A stretch of DNA of 64,000 nucleotides from Streptomyces violaceorubidus. Its GTDB lineage: Bacteria > Actinomycetota > Actinomycetes > Streptomycetales > Streptomycetaceae. Positions 36,255 to 45,353 of the stretch are shown here, piece by piece. A program made the translations under genes and the position numbers. The notes beneath the pieces were generated by a model that saw nothing but the letters and a program-made list of their open reading frames with translations, made no database searches and was not told the DNA's origin. Position 1 is the stretch's first letter. Each line of letters opens with the position of its first letter. Location of the stretch: positions 124,001-188,000 of the forward strand of contig NZ_JODM01000003.1 of the NCBI RefSeq assembly GCF_000717995.1, in the 5' to 3' direction.

Positions 36255-36821
36255 ATGCGCAGGGTGACCTATTCGATGAACACCTCCCTCGACGGCTGCG
36301 TCGTCGATCCGAGCGGCGGCATCGACTGGTCGGACCCGGACCCGGAGGTCTTCCGGCACTTCATCGACGAGTTGCGGCAGACCGGCGTCCATCTGCTGGG
36401 GCGGCGGCTGTACGAGACGATGCTGTACTGGGAGACCGCCGACCAGGACGCATCACTCGGCGCCGCGGAGTTGGAGTGGGCCGCGCTGTGGAAGGCGCTG
36501 CCGAAGGTGGTCTTCTCCAGGACACTGACGGCGGTGGCGGGCACCAACACCCGCCTGGCCTCCGGCACCCTGGCCGAGGAGATCGAGCACTGGCGGGCCG
36601 AGCCGGGCGACGGCGACATCGCCCTCGGCGGCGCCACCCTCGCCGCCGAGGCCGCCGAGTCCGGCCTGATCGACGAGTACCGGGCCACGGTCCACCCGGT
36701 CCTGGTCGGCGGCGGCACCTTCTTCTTCCCCCACCACGGGCGCCGGGTCAGGCTCGAACTCGTCGAGAACCGCACCTTCGCCTCCGGCGTCGTCCTCCTC
36801 CGCCACCGCGTGCGCCGCTGA
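36255..36821 (+). CDS. RibD C-terminal-domain (dihydrofolate-reductase-like) protein
   Basis: The 188-aa protein starts RRVTYSMNTSLDGCVVDPSGGIDW, the classic YfkO/YyaP-type DHFR-like first strands. It has LLGRRLYETML, KVVFSRTL, GDIALGGATLAAEA and LVGGGTFFF. These enzymes bind NADPH; the substrate is unknown. ATG 36255 has GAGGAGG 7 nt upstream. It marks the return to ordinary coding DNA after the IS-rich stretch. Confidence 0.88.
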   Translation: MRRVTYSMNTSLDGCVVDPSGGIDWSDPDPEVFRHFIDELRQTGVHLLGRRLYETMLYWETADQDASLGAAELEWAALWKALPKVVFSRTLTAVAGTNTRLASGTLAEEIEHWRAEPGDGDIALGGATLAAEAAESGLIDEYRATVHPVLVGGGTFFFPHHGRRVRLELVENRTFASGVVLLRHRVRR

Positions 36822-36829
36822 CCGGGGCT

Positions 36830-37264
36830 TCACGCACTCCGTCTCCCGGCAGCCGCCTCCGCGCCCAGCTCGCACCACACATACTTCCCACGGTTCCCCT
36901 CTCGCGCGAGCGGCTGCCACCCCCACACATCCGCGCACGCCCGGACCAACGCCAGCCCCCGCCCGTCCTCCCGCTCCACAGCCCGGTCGAACGGCTGCGG
37001 CGGCTCCGGCGGCGAGGGGTCCGCGTCCCATGCCCCGAGCCGAAGCACTCCGCCCCCGGACCAGCGCACCCGCAGCGCGGCGGGCCCCTTGGTGTGCCGT
37101 ACGGCGTTGGACACCAGCTCCGTGGCGAGCAGCTCGGCCAGGTCCACCATCCGGATCAGCCCGTGCATCGTGAGGATCAGACGCAGGGTGCGGCGGCAGA
37201 TGGTGACCGCTCTGGGGTCGTTGGGGATGTAGAGGGAGTACTCCCACGAGTCGTTTTCGGACAT
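36830..37264 (-). CDS. ATP-binding regulatory protein (RsbW/SpoIIAB-like HATPase)
   Basis: The 144-aa protein contains only a GHKL ATPase domain. The N-box is LLATELVSNAVRHT, followed by LGAWDADPSPPEPPQP and the G-box region EDGRGLALVRACADVWGW. Streptomyces encodes many such anti-sigma-like kinases, often next to Scr1/DUF397 pairs as here. The ATG at 37264 has AAGGGAA upstream. It is divergent from the Scr1-type regulator and may share control with it. Confidence 0.85.
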   Translation of the reverse strand: MSENDSWEYSLYIPNDPRAVTICRRTLRLILTMHGLIRMVDLAELLATELVSNAVRHTKGPAALRVRWSGGGVLRLGAWDADPSPPEPPQPFDRAVEREDGRGLALVRACADVWGWQPLAREGNRGKYVWCELGAEAAAGRRSA

Positions 37265-37482
37265 GCCGGTTCCCTTCGGGGATGGGGTGGGTGGTGCGGG
37301 GCCGGTGTCATTGCCACCCAGCCAGAGCAGGGCAAGACGGTGCACTTCCGGCGCCAGTGGTTGCACTACGTGCCGTTCGCAACACCGACGGTAGACCTTA
37401 GAAATAACGTCTAGCAAGCCGGTCGCGTAATCTGACGCCGAACGAGTAGCTGGGCCAGACGCGTTGAGCAGGGGGCACGAGA

Positions 37483-38334
37483 ATGGGAACCAAACGCGAA
37501 GCAACAGCGCGGCAGCTGCGTTTGGCGGTTGAACTTCGCAGGCTGCGCGAGGCGTCAGCCCTCAGCGCCCGCGAAGCGGCGTCCCTCCTCGGCGTCAACT
37601 CCGTGCAGATCAGCCAAATCGAATCCGGCACCACCGGTGTGAGCGAACAACGCCTGCGCCGCCTGGCGGCGCACTACGCCTGTACGGACGAAAAGCTGAT
37701 CAGCGCGTTGGTGGCGATGGCCACAGACAAGACGCGCGGCTGGTGGGAGGAGTACCGAACGCACTTGCCCGCGTCGTTCTTGGACCTGGCGGAGTTGGAG
37801 CATCACGCCACGTTCCGCTGGGACGTGGACTTCCTGCACGTCCCCGGGCTCCTACAGATCGAGGACTACTCCCGGGCCCTCTTCTCAAGGCGAGTGCCCG
37901 AACTCCTCCAGGACGACCTTGAATTGCGCGTCCGTCACCGGATGCAGCGACGCGAGATCCTCGAAGGCGAGCGACTCATCCCGTACGAAGCACTCGTCCA
38001 CGAAGCGGCGTTGCGTATCCGAGTCGGTGGTCGCACCACCTCTCGCGCCCAGCTCGCACACATGCTGGAGTTCTCCGAAGCAGAGCACGTGACATTGCGC
38101 GTCATCCCCTTCGATCTGGAGGAGTTCGCAGACGTCACAGCCGCGATGGTTTACGCGGGCGGCGACGTCCCACGCCTGGACACCGTGGTGCGCGACGGCC
38201 CTCACGGCACGTTGTTCATCGATTCGGAACCACAGCTGGGCGTCTTTCGAACGCTTTTCCGTAGAGTAGAAGCGGTGTCGCTCACCCCCGAGCGTTCGCG
38301 TGACTTCATCCACAGGCTGGCAAAGGAACTGTGA
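37483..38334 (+). CDS. Scr1-family XRE regulator (HTH + DUF5753)
   Basis: The 283-aa protein has an N-terminal Cro/C1-type HTH (about 10-65: LRLAVELRRLREASALSAREAASLLGV ... IESG). A large C-terminal DUF5753 domain follows with HVPGLLQIEDYSRALF, RRVPELLQDDLELRVRHRMQRREIL and RVIPF. Such regulators pair with the small DUF397 protein encoded next; some control development or antibiotic output. The two genes overlap by 4 nt (GTGA). Confidence 0.92.
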   Translation: MGTKREATARQLRLAVELRRLREASALSAREAASLLGVNSVQISQIESGTTGVSEQRLRRLAAHYACTDEKLISALVAMATDKTRGWWEEYRTHLPASFLDLAELEHHATFRWDVDFLHVPGLLQIEDYSRALFSRRVPELLQDDLELRVRHRMQRREILEGERLIPYEALVHEAALRIRVGGRTTSRAQLAHMLEFSEAEHVTLRVIPFDLEEFADVTAAMVYAGGDVPRLDTVVRDGPHGTLFIDSEPQLGVFRTLFRRVEAVSLTPERSRDFIHRLAKEL

Positions 38335-38588
38335 GGCTCTCGGTGCCCACCCCCTACAACTGGCGGAAGTCCTCTTACTCCGGCAGCGGCGACGGCAACG
38401 CCTGCGTCGAGGTCGCCCTCGACTGGTGGAAGTCCTCCTACTCCGGCGGCGGCGAAGGCAACGCCTGCGTGGAGGTCGCCCTCGACCACCCCCACATAGC
38501 CGTCCGCGACTCCAAGGCGCCCACCCGAGCCGTGCTCGCCTTCCCCGCCCCCGCCTTCGCCGCCTTCCTGGCCGCCCTCCGGAGCTGA
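38331..38588 (+). CDS. DUF397 protein with a duplicated core
   Basis: The 85-aa protein normally has one WRKSSYSG...NACVEVA motif; here there are two back to back (residues 11-31 and 32-52). The second copy begins WWKSSYSGGGEGN, followed by the usual VRDSKAPTRAVLAF and a final helix FAAFLAAL. The duplication comes from a 63-bp in-frame repeat. It is the likely partner or antagonist of the upstream Scr1-type regulator. The GTG start overlaps the upstream stop. Confidence 0.9.
   Translation: MRLSVPTPYNWRKSSYSGSGDGNACVEVALDWWKSSYSGGGEGNACVEVALDHPHIAVRDSKAPTRAVLAFPAPAFAAFLAALRS
38361..38486 (+). repeat. 63-bp tandem in-frame duplication in the DUF397 gene
   Basis: Units 38361-38423 and 38424-38486 differ at only a few bases, mostly silent (R to W, S to G and D to E are the amino-acid changes). 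The duplication is therefore relatively recent. Confidence 0.92.
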
Positions 38589-38681
38589 GGCACGCGGGCC
38601 GGGGCGGCCTGGGCTTACACAGCTCGGCCTAGGACCCACGCCCGATGCGCGTCGTGATCGCGGTGCCTAGGGTCGACGTCC

Positions 38682-39143
38682 ATGCAGGCAACGGAGATCA
38701 CGCGCCGCACCGCGGCGGAGCGCGGGCGCGACGCGCTGGAACGGCTGCGCACGGAGCGCGACGTGTGGGTGTCGACGGCCCACCCCGACCACGGACCGCA
38801 CCAGGTGCCCCTGTGGTTCCTGTGGGACGGGCGAGCGGTGTGGATGTGCACCGGCGCCTCCTCCGCGACCGCGCGCAACGTGCGCGAGGAGCCGCGCGTA
38901 CGTCTGTCGCTGCCGGACACCTTCGACGTGGTGTTGCTGCAGGGAGAGGTGGAGGCGTACCCCGCGAGCGAGGTGCCCGACGAGGCCGCGGACGCCTTCG
39001 CGGGCAAGTTCGGCTGGGATCCGCGCTCGGAGCAAGGTGACTTCGTCTACCTGCGCGTCGAGCCGACGACGGTGCGGGCCTGGCGCGGCGAGCCGGAACT
39101 TCGCGGCCGGGTCATCATGCGCGACGGAGTGTGGCCGGCGTAG
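38682..39143 (+). CDS. Pyridoxamine-5'-phosphate-oxidase-like (split-barrel flavin) protein
   Basis: The 153-aa protein has the split-barrel pattern LRTERDVWVSTAHPDHGPHQVPLWFLWDG, CTGASSATARNVREEPRVRLSL, VVLLQGEVEAY and YLRVEPTTVRAWRG. Actinobacterial members often bind F420 or FMN. It lies just before a flavin-dependent LLM-class oxidoreductase on the same strand, so a functional link is possible but unproven. Confidence 0.85.
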   Translation: MQATEITRRTAAERGRDALERLRTERDVWVSTAHPDHGPHQVPLWFLWDGRAVWMCTGASSATARNVREEPRVRLSLPDTFDVVLLQGEVEAYPASEVPDEAADAFAGKFGWDPRSEQGDFVYLRVEPTTVRAWRGEPELRGRVIMRDGVWPA

Positions 39144-39251
39144 CACCACCGGCGCCGACGCGACCTGCGGGGGGAATAACCGGAGACCCCCTCCTGTTAC
39201 GTCGCGAAGCGACCCGCGTACGAACACGTCGAGCACAGGAGGCACCCCACC

Positions 39252-40327
<1,076 letters not shown>

Positions 40328-40352
<25 letters not shown>

Positions 40353-42307
40353 ACCCCGGCGGGGCCGCCGGGTCCCGCGTGGCCCAGCAGCGCGGAGATG
40401 CGGTCCGGTGCCACCGGCCGGGAGTAGAGCCAGCCCTGGCCGGTGTCGCAGCCGATGCGGCGCAGCCGCATCGCCTGGTCCGAGGTCTCCACGCACTCCG
40501 CGGTGACGGTCAGGCCGAGGCGGTGGGCGAGCTGGACCATCGCCTCGACGATGACCTCGTCGGCGGGGTTGGCCACCTCGCCGGGCCCCGCCTCGGACAC
40601 GGCCGCGTACTGGAAACCCCGGACGAACGCGCCGTCCAGCTTCAGCACCGAGACCGGCAGCCGGCTGAGGTAGGCCAGGTTCGAGTAGCCGGTGCCGAAG
40701 TCGTCGATGGCGATGCGCACGCCCATCTCGCTGAGCGCCTTCAGGACCTGGAGCGGACGCCCCGCCGAGCCCATCACGGCCGACTCCGTCAGCTCCAGCT
40801 GGAGCAGGTGGGGGGCGAGGCCCGTCTCCTCCAGGGTGCGGGCCACGTCCGCGACGAGGTCGGAGTCCCAGACCTGGCGGACCGCCACGTTGACGCTGAC
40901 GAAGATCGGCGGCTCGTCCGGGTGGGCCAGCTGCCAGCGGCGGGCCTGGTGGCAGGCGGTGCGCAGGATCCAGCGGCCGAGGGGAACGATCGAGCCGTCC
41001 TCCTCCGCCAGTGCGATGAACCGATTCGGCGCCAGTACGCCGAACTGAGGATGATTCCAGCGGATGAGCGCCTCGACGCCCCGCACCCGGCCGTCCGCCA
41101 TGCCGACCAGCGGCTGGTACTCCAGGGCGAACTCGCCGCGTTCGATGGCCGGGCGGAGGGTGGCGGCCAGCGCCTGCCGCGTCATGCGGGTGGCGTTGCG
41201 CTCGGGGTCGAAGAGCGTCCAGCGGGCCCGGCCGTCGGCCTTGGCCCAGTACAGGGTCGTGTCGGCCGCCTGCATCAGGGCCGTGGGGGTGGTGCCCGCC
41301 GTGTGGCGTTCGACGACGCCGACCGAGGCGGTGACCGACAGCCGGCGGTCGGACAGCTCGAAGGGCGGCTGGAGGGCCGCCAGGACCGCCCCGGCCAGGT
41401 CGGCGAGCTGGTCGGTGCCGGTGGAGTCCTCCACCAGCAGGGCGAACTCGTCACCGCCGAGCCGGGCCACCAGGGGCGCGCCGGAGCGGGGGTGGGCGGC
41501 CTCCTCCGCGCACCTGGTCAGCCGTTCGGCCACGGCGGCGAGCAGCCGGTCGCCGACGCGGTGGCCGTGGGTGTCGTTGACGGCCTTGAAGCCGTCCAGG
41601 TCCAGGTAGCACACGCCGATCCGGCCGGTGCCGCCGTTCTCGTACGACTCCGCCTCCAGCGCGGCGGTCAGGCGTTCGAAGAACAGGGCGCGGTTGGGCA
41701 GCCGGGTGACGGGGTCGTGCATCTGGAGGTGGCGCAGCCGGGCCTGGAGTTCGCGCCGGGCGCTGACGTCGGCGACGGAGAGCAGCAGGCCGCCCGGAAT
41801 GTCCCCGTCCCCTGAGGCCCCGGACTCCCCGGAGTCGGCCAGGGGCTCGACCGTCACCTGCGCCCACAGAAAGTGCCCGTCGGCCCGCTTCAGCCGTCTG
41901 GTGCAGCGCAGCCGGGGCCGGTGCCCGCGCAGCACCTCGCGGTAGGCGTGCCAGGTGCCGGCGTCGGAGGCGAGGTCGACGAGGTCGGCCGCCACGCTGC
42001 CGGCCAGCGCGGCCGGGTCGGTGCCGAGCAGGGTGCCCAGGGTGTCGTTGGCGCTCACGACCAGGCCCTCGGCGTCGACGACGGCCATGGCGAGCGGGGC
42101 CGCGGTGAACACCGATCGGTAGGTCGGCGGCCCCGTACGCCCGGTACGAGGAGCCAGATCGCCATCACTGTCTGTGACGGTCAGGCCGAGGTCTGTCGCG
42201 GACGCCGGCCCTTCGGAGGTTCCGTTCACCGCTCGCTCCCGCAGTGCCTCGATCTCTGTTCGTGCTCTGTTCGTGCAGGAAAGTGTGCCGATCATAGAGG
42301 CTGACAC
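40328..42307 (-). CDS. cdgA: PAS-GGDEF-EAL protein (c-di-GMP turnover, CdgA type)
   Basis: The 659-aa protein has a PAS domain (about 65-185: YRSVFTAAPLAMAVVDAEGLVVSAND). The GGDEF domain has the intact signature ARLGGDEFAL. The EAL domain has EALIRWNHP in place of a strict EAL, then FVSVNVAVRQ, LELTESAVM and IDDFGTGYSNLAYL. It could make and/or degrade c-di-GMP, which controls BldD and development. Domain order and neighbours match CdgA of S. coelicolor. GTG 42307 has GGAAGGG 5 nt upstream; ATG 42295 is an alternative. Confidence 0.9.
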
Positions 42308-42408
42308 CGGACCCTTCCAGCCGCCGTCCCGCGTGACGGACCGAGCGGCCCTCTGACCGATCGTTTCTGCTCACTGCTGGCCGGGTCCATCGCGCCTCCG
42401 ACCAGTTG

Positions 42409-42421
42409 TGACGTTCCGTGA
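42409..42421. promoter_or_regulatory. BldD-type box upstream of cdgA
   Basis: Read on the minus strand the sequence is TCACGGAACGTCA, fitting the half-sites TNAC and GTNA of the BldD box. It lies about 100 nt before the cdgA start. cdgA of S. coelicolor is a known BldD target; that this is the site is inferred. Confidence 0.55.
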
Positions 42422-42560
42422 GTGTCTTCGCGGTGCCGGCCGGGAGAACTCCAGCGAGATCCCGGCCGGCTCACCCATCCGGTGCAGGCGAACAGGGCGC
42501 AATACGACAATCATGCACAAGCTGGGTGCGGTGTCCCGTCAACCGCGTCCGGAGGTCCCT

Positions 42561-43865
42561 GTGCCGCGCCAGCTCCCCCTGAGGCGATCTCCCCGGGAGG
42601 CGGGCACGGCACGGGTGACCCGGACCAGGCTGCGCAGCACTGCCGCGGTGTGCACCACGATGTCGGCGCTCGCCGCGACCTCCCTGATCACCGCACCCTC
42701 GGTCGCCGAGCCCTTCTCCCCGGAGCCCTGCGCGCTCCAGCGCACCGACGTGCACCACTCCGAGGGCCTGGACACCTGGAACGCCGCCTACCCGCGGCCC
42801 GCCCGCACCCTGGACGCGGTGATGGTGTTCCTGTCCTTCCCCGACTCCCAGCCGCTGACGTCACCGGCGGAACTGGCCGCCGACCACTTCCCCGCCACCG
42901 GCGACTTCTTCCGGCGCGCCTCCTACGGCGCCTTCACGCTCCGCCCGCACCCGCTGCGGGACTGGATCCGGATGCCGAGCCCGTCGACGTCGTACGCCAT
43001 ACGGCGCGACTGGGGCCCGGAGCACCGGGCCGCCTACCTGCGCGACGCGCTGGCCGCGGCCGACCGGTACGTCGACTTCTCCCGGTACGACGTCGTCTAC
43101 TTCGTCGCGGACCCGGACGCGCCCGGGGTGGACTCGGACGCCACGAAGGTCGTCAACCTGGACACCCCGATGCGGGCCGACGGCACCGACATCCGGCGGG
43201 TCGTCACGGTCTTCGAGAACCATCCGCCGGACCGGCTGGTCCTGGCCCACGAGACGGGGCACGTCTTCGACCTGCCCGACCTGTACCACCGGCCGGTGGA
43301 CGGCAAGGGCGACTGGGACACGCACGTCGGCGACTGGGACCTGATGGGCAGCCAGTTCGGCCTCTCCCCCGACCTGCTCGGCTGGCACAAGTGGAAGCTG
43401 GGCTGGCTGCAACCCCGGCAGGTGGTCTGCGTACGGGGCAGCGAACCGACGAGGCTGACGCTGGAGCCGCTGGGGGCGGGGCCCGGGGTGGTGGTGACCG
43501 GCGCCGCCGGCGCACCGGCCTTCGGCCTCGGGCGGGGCACGAAGCTGGCGGTGGTGCGCACCGGCGCGGGCAGCGCACTCGCCTTCGAGGTGCGCACGCC
43601 GGTCGGCAACGACGCGCTCTCCTGCCGGGCGGGGGTGCTGGTCTACCGGGTACACAGCGGGGCGGAGTCGGGCGGCGGGCCGGTGGAGGTGGTCGACGCC
43701 CACCCGGACACCGAGGCCTGCTGGGCGGACTCGGTCTACCCCCCGCTCGCCGACGCCCCGGTGGCCCTGGGCGAGAGCTTCACGGTGCCGGGCGAGGGCG
43801 TACGGGTGAAGGTGGAGGACCGCACGGTGTCGGGCGCCTGGACCGTACAGATCACCCCCGCCTGA
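42561..43865 (+). CDS. Secreted M6-like metalloprotease
   Basis: The 434-aa protein has an export signal (RLRSTAAVCTTMSALAATSLI, likely cut after SVAEP). The zinc site is LAHETGHVFDLPDLY (HExxHxxxxxD), followed by the Met-turn-like DWDLMGSQFG and LLGWHKWKLGWL. These are the signatures of the immune-inhibitor-A-like M6 group. A C-terminal beta domain follows. GTG 42561 is preceded by GGAGG at 5 nt; an ATG at 42513 is less likely. The substrate is unknown. Confidence 0.85.
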   Translation: MPRQLPLRRSPREAGTARVTRTRLRSTAAVCTTMSALAATSLITAPSVAEPFSPEPCALQRTDVHHSEGLDTWNAAYPRPARTLDAVMVFLSFPDSQPLTSPAELAADHFPATGDFFRRASYGAFTLRPHPLRDWIRMPSPSTSYAIRRDWGPEHRAAYLRDALAAADRYVDFSRYDVVYFVADPDAPGVDSDATKVVNLDTPMRADGTDIRRVVTVFENHPPDRLVLAHETGHVFDLPDLYHRPVDGKGDWDTHVGDWDLMGSQFGLSPDLLGWHKWKLGWLQPRQVVCVRGSEPTRLTLEPLGAGPGVVVTGAAGAPAFGLGRGTKLAVVRTGAGSALAFEVRTPVGNDALSCRAGVLVYRVHSGAESGGGPVEVVDAHPDTEACWADSVYPPLADAPVALGESFTVPGEGVRVKVEDRTVSGAWTVQITPA

Positions 43866-44001
43866 GCCCCCGTCCCCGGCCCACCGACGCCGGGCGACCG
43901 AGCACCCCCGGCCCCGGGCGACCGAACACCCCCGGCCCACCGCGCATGGGGGCGTGGGTGGCGAAGCCCCCACAACGCGCGGCGAAGCCGCGCAAAAACA
44001 A

Positions 44002-44047
44002 CGATGGCGAGGAGGTTCGCGCTTTCCGCGAACACGCCTCGCCATCG
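44002..44047. terminator. Terminator between protease gene and tRNA-Lys
   Basis: An outer 11-bp stem (44002-44012 with 44037-44047) encloses an inner 7-bp stem (44015-44021 with 44027-44033). It serves both converging units. Confidence 0.75.
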
Positions 44048-44053
44048 CCAACG

Positions 44054-44127
44054 TGCGCCGCCAGGGACTCGAACCCCGGACCCGCTGATTAAGAGTCAGC
44101 TGCTCTAACCAACTGAGCTAGCGGCGC
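44054..44127 (-). tRNA. tRNA-Lys (CTT), copy 1
   Basis: The cloverleaf is complete, with acceptor GCGCCGC, anticodon CTT in ACTCTTAA, and T-arm GGGGTTCGAGTCCC. The 74-nt sequence is identical to the copies at 56204 and 59627. Its 5' ten bases contain the stop codon of the upstream CDS. CCA is not encoded. Confidence 0.97.
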
Positions 44128-44714
44128 CTGCTGACGTCGTAGACCTTAGCACCCTGGTCGGCGGGAGGAAAAATCGAAATCCGCACCGCCGCGCGGGTCG
44201 CCCGCACGACCGCCCAGAGCAGGATCTCCGGGCCGGGCAGCCACGGCTGGCGGGTGTCCGGGGCGACCAGCCAGCGGGATCCCGAGCGCGGCGGCGCACC
44301 CGCGGGGGCCGGTACGGTCACCGCGTCCCCGGCGCCGTGGCACAGCAGCGGCGGCGCCTCGCCCGTACGCCCGCCCGCACGGCCGCGGGCGCTCCACTCC
44401 TCCCAGTCGAGCAGCGAGGGCAGGCGCTGGGCGGTGCCCGGGGCGGCGAACAGCAGCATCCGGCCGCGGAACTCCGCCACCGGACCCGAACCGGGGCCGT
44501 CCTCCCACAGCCGGTCCAGCATCCGGCGGCCGAAGATCGCGGGCGCGCTCACCACGTCGAAGACGGAGCCGCAGGGCAGGACGACCGGGGCGTCGGGCCG
44601 CTCCCGCCAGAGCGAGAGCGTGCTGCGCGGGTACGCGCCCGCCGAGGCCAGCCAGGCGGCGCCGTCCGAGGTGACGTCCGAGACGTGGGGCGTGGCGTTG
44701 CGTGTGCTGCTCAT
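44118..44714 (-). CDS. Conserved protein, PrimPol-like family fragment in name only
   Basis: The 198-aa protein has the pattern GAAWLASAGAYPRSTLSLWRERP, LPCGSVFDVVSAPAIFGRRMLDRLW, LLFAAPGTAQRLPSLLDWEEW and SRWLVAPDTRQPWLPGPEILLWAVVRA. Homologues are often labelled bifunctional DNA primase/polymerase N-terminal-like. I see no clear metal-binding acid triad, so the enzymatic role is doubtful. The TAG stop codon lies within the tRNA-Lys gene at 44118-44120. ATG 44714 or 44723 are both possible starts. Confidence 0.78.
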   Translation of the reverse strand: MSSTRNATPHVSDVTSDGAAWLASAGAYPRSTLSLWRERPDAPVVLPCGSVFDVVSAPAIFGRRMLDRLWEDGPGSGPVAEFRGRMLLFAAPGTAQRLPSLLDWEEWSARGRAGGRTGEAPPLLCHGAGDAVTVPAPAGAPPRSGSRWLVAPDTRQPWLPGPEILLWAVVRATRAAVRISIFPPADQGAKVYDVSRRR

Positions 44715-44858
44715 GCCGACCATGTCTACCCGGCGTCAGGAGTCCGCTCCGGCGGGTTACGGGAAACCGGGACACGGCGGCCGGGAGGGGAGTATCTTGC
44801 CCAGCCTCCTGGCATATGCGCCCCGGCTACCCGGGCGCCGGGCCGGTCGGCTCCCGGT

Positions 44859-45206
44859 TCACTCGGCCGGTTCGCCGCGCATCAGGTCCCGTCCGAACTC
44901 GACCATCTTCTTGGCGTAGTCCTCGGTCCACTCGGCGCGCTCGGCGATGTCGGCGGTGGTCAGCCGGTCGAACCGCCTCGGATCGGCCAGCTGGGCCGCG
45001 GCGATCGCCTGGAACTCCATCGCCCGGTCCGCCGCCGCGCGGAACGCCTGGGTCAGCTCGGTGGCCCGCTCCAGCAGGGCGCGGGGGTCGTCGGTCGACT
45101 CGAGGTCGAAGAAGTGCTCGGGATCGGCGGCCGCCTCCGTCGGCTCGAAGAGCAGGGGCGCGGGGCGTAGCCGCGGTTCGTGCCGACGCGGCGTGGGCTC
45201 CGCCAT
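44859..45206 (-). CDS. Small hypothetical protein
   Basis: The 115-aa acidic protein has a disordered N-terminal third and then long helices (DPRALLERATELTQAFRAAADRAMEFQAIAAAQLAD; IAERAEWTEDYAKKMVEFGRDLM), suggesting a coiled coil. No domain is recognised. ATG 45206 has GGAGGAG 6-7 nt upstream. It is cytosolic by prediction. Confidence 0.75.
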   Translation of the reverse strand: MAEPTPRRHEPRLRPAPLLFEPTEAAADPEHFFDLESTDDPRALLERATELTQAFRAAADRAMEFQAIAAAQLADPRRFDRLTTADIAERAEWTEDYAKKMVEFGRDLMRGEPAE

Positions 45207-45353
45207 GTCTTCTCCTCCTCGTACGGAACGACGGCCCGTCCCCGTGCGGGGCCCTCCGATGGAGTGGGCCACCGTCCATTGTCCCGCGCCCGCGCAAGAG
45301 GGCGGGGCGTGCCCGGAACCGCGATCCGGTCACCCCCCGCCCGTCGGGCCGCG

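Noticed and set aside
42422-44092. 556-codon plus-strand frame overlapping the metalloprotease
   Set aside because: It is a frame-shifted shadow of the protease gene with Arg/Pro/Gly-rich translation.
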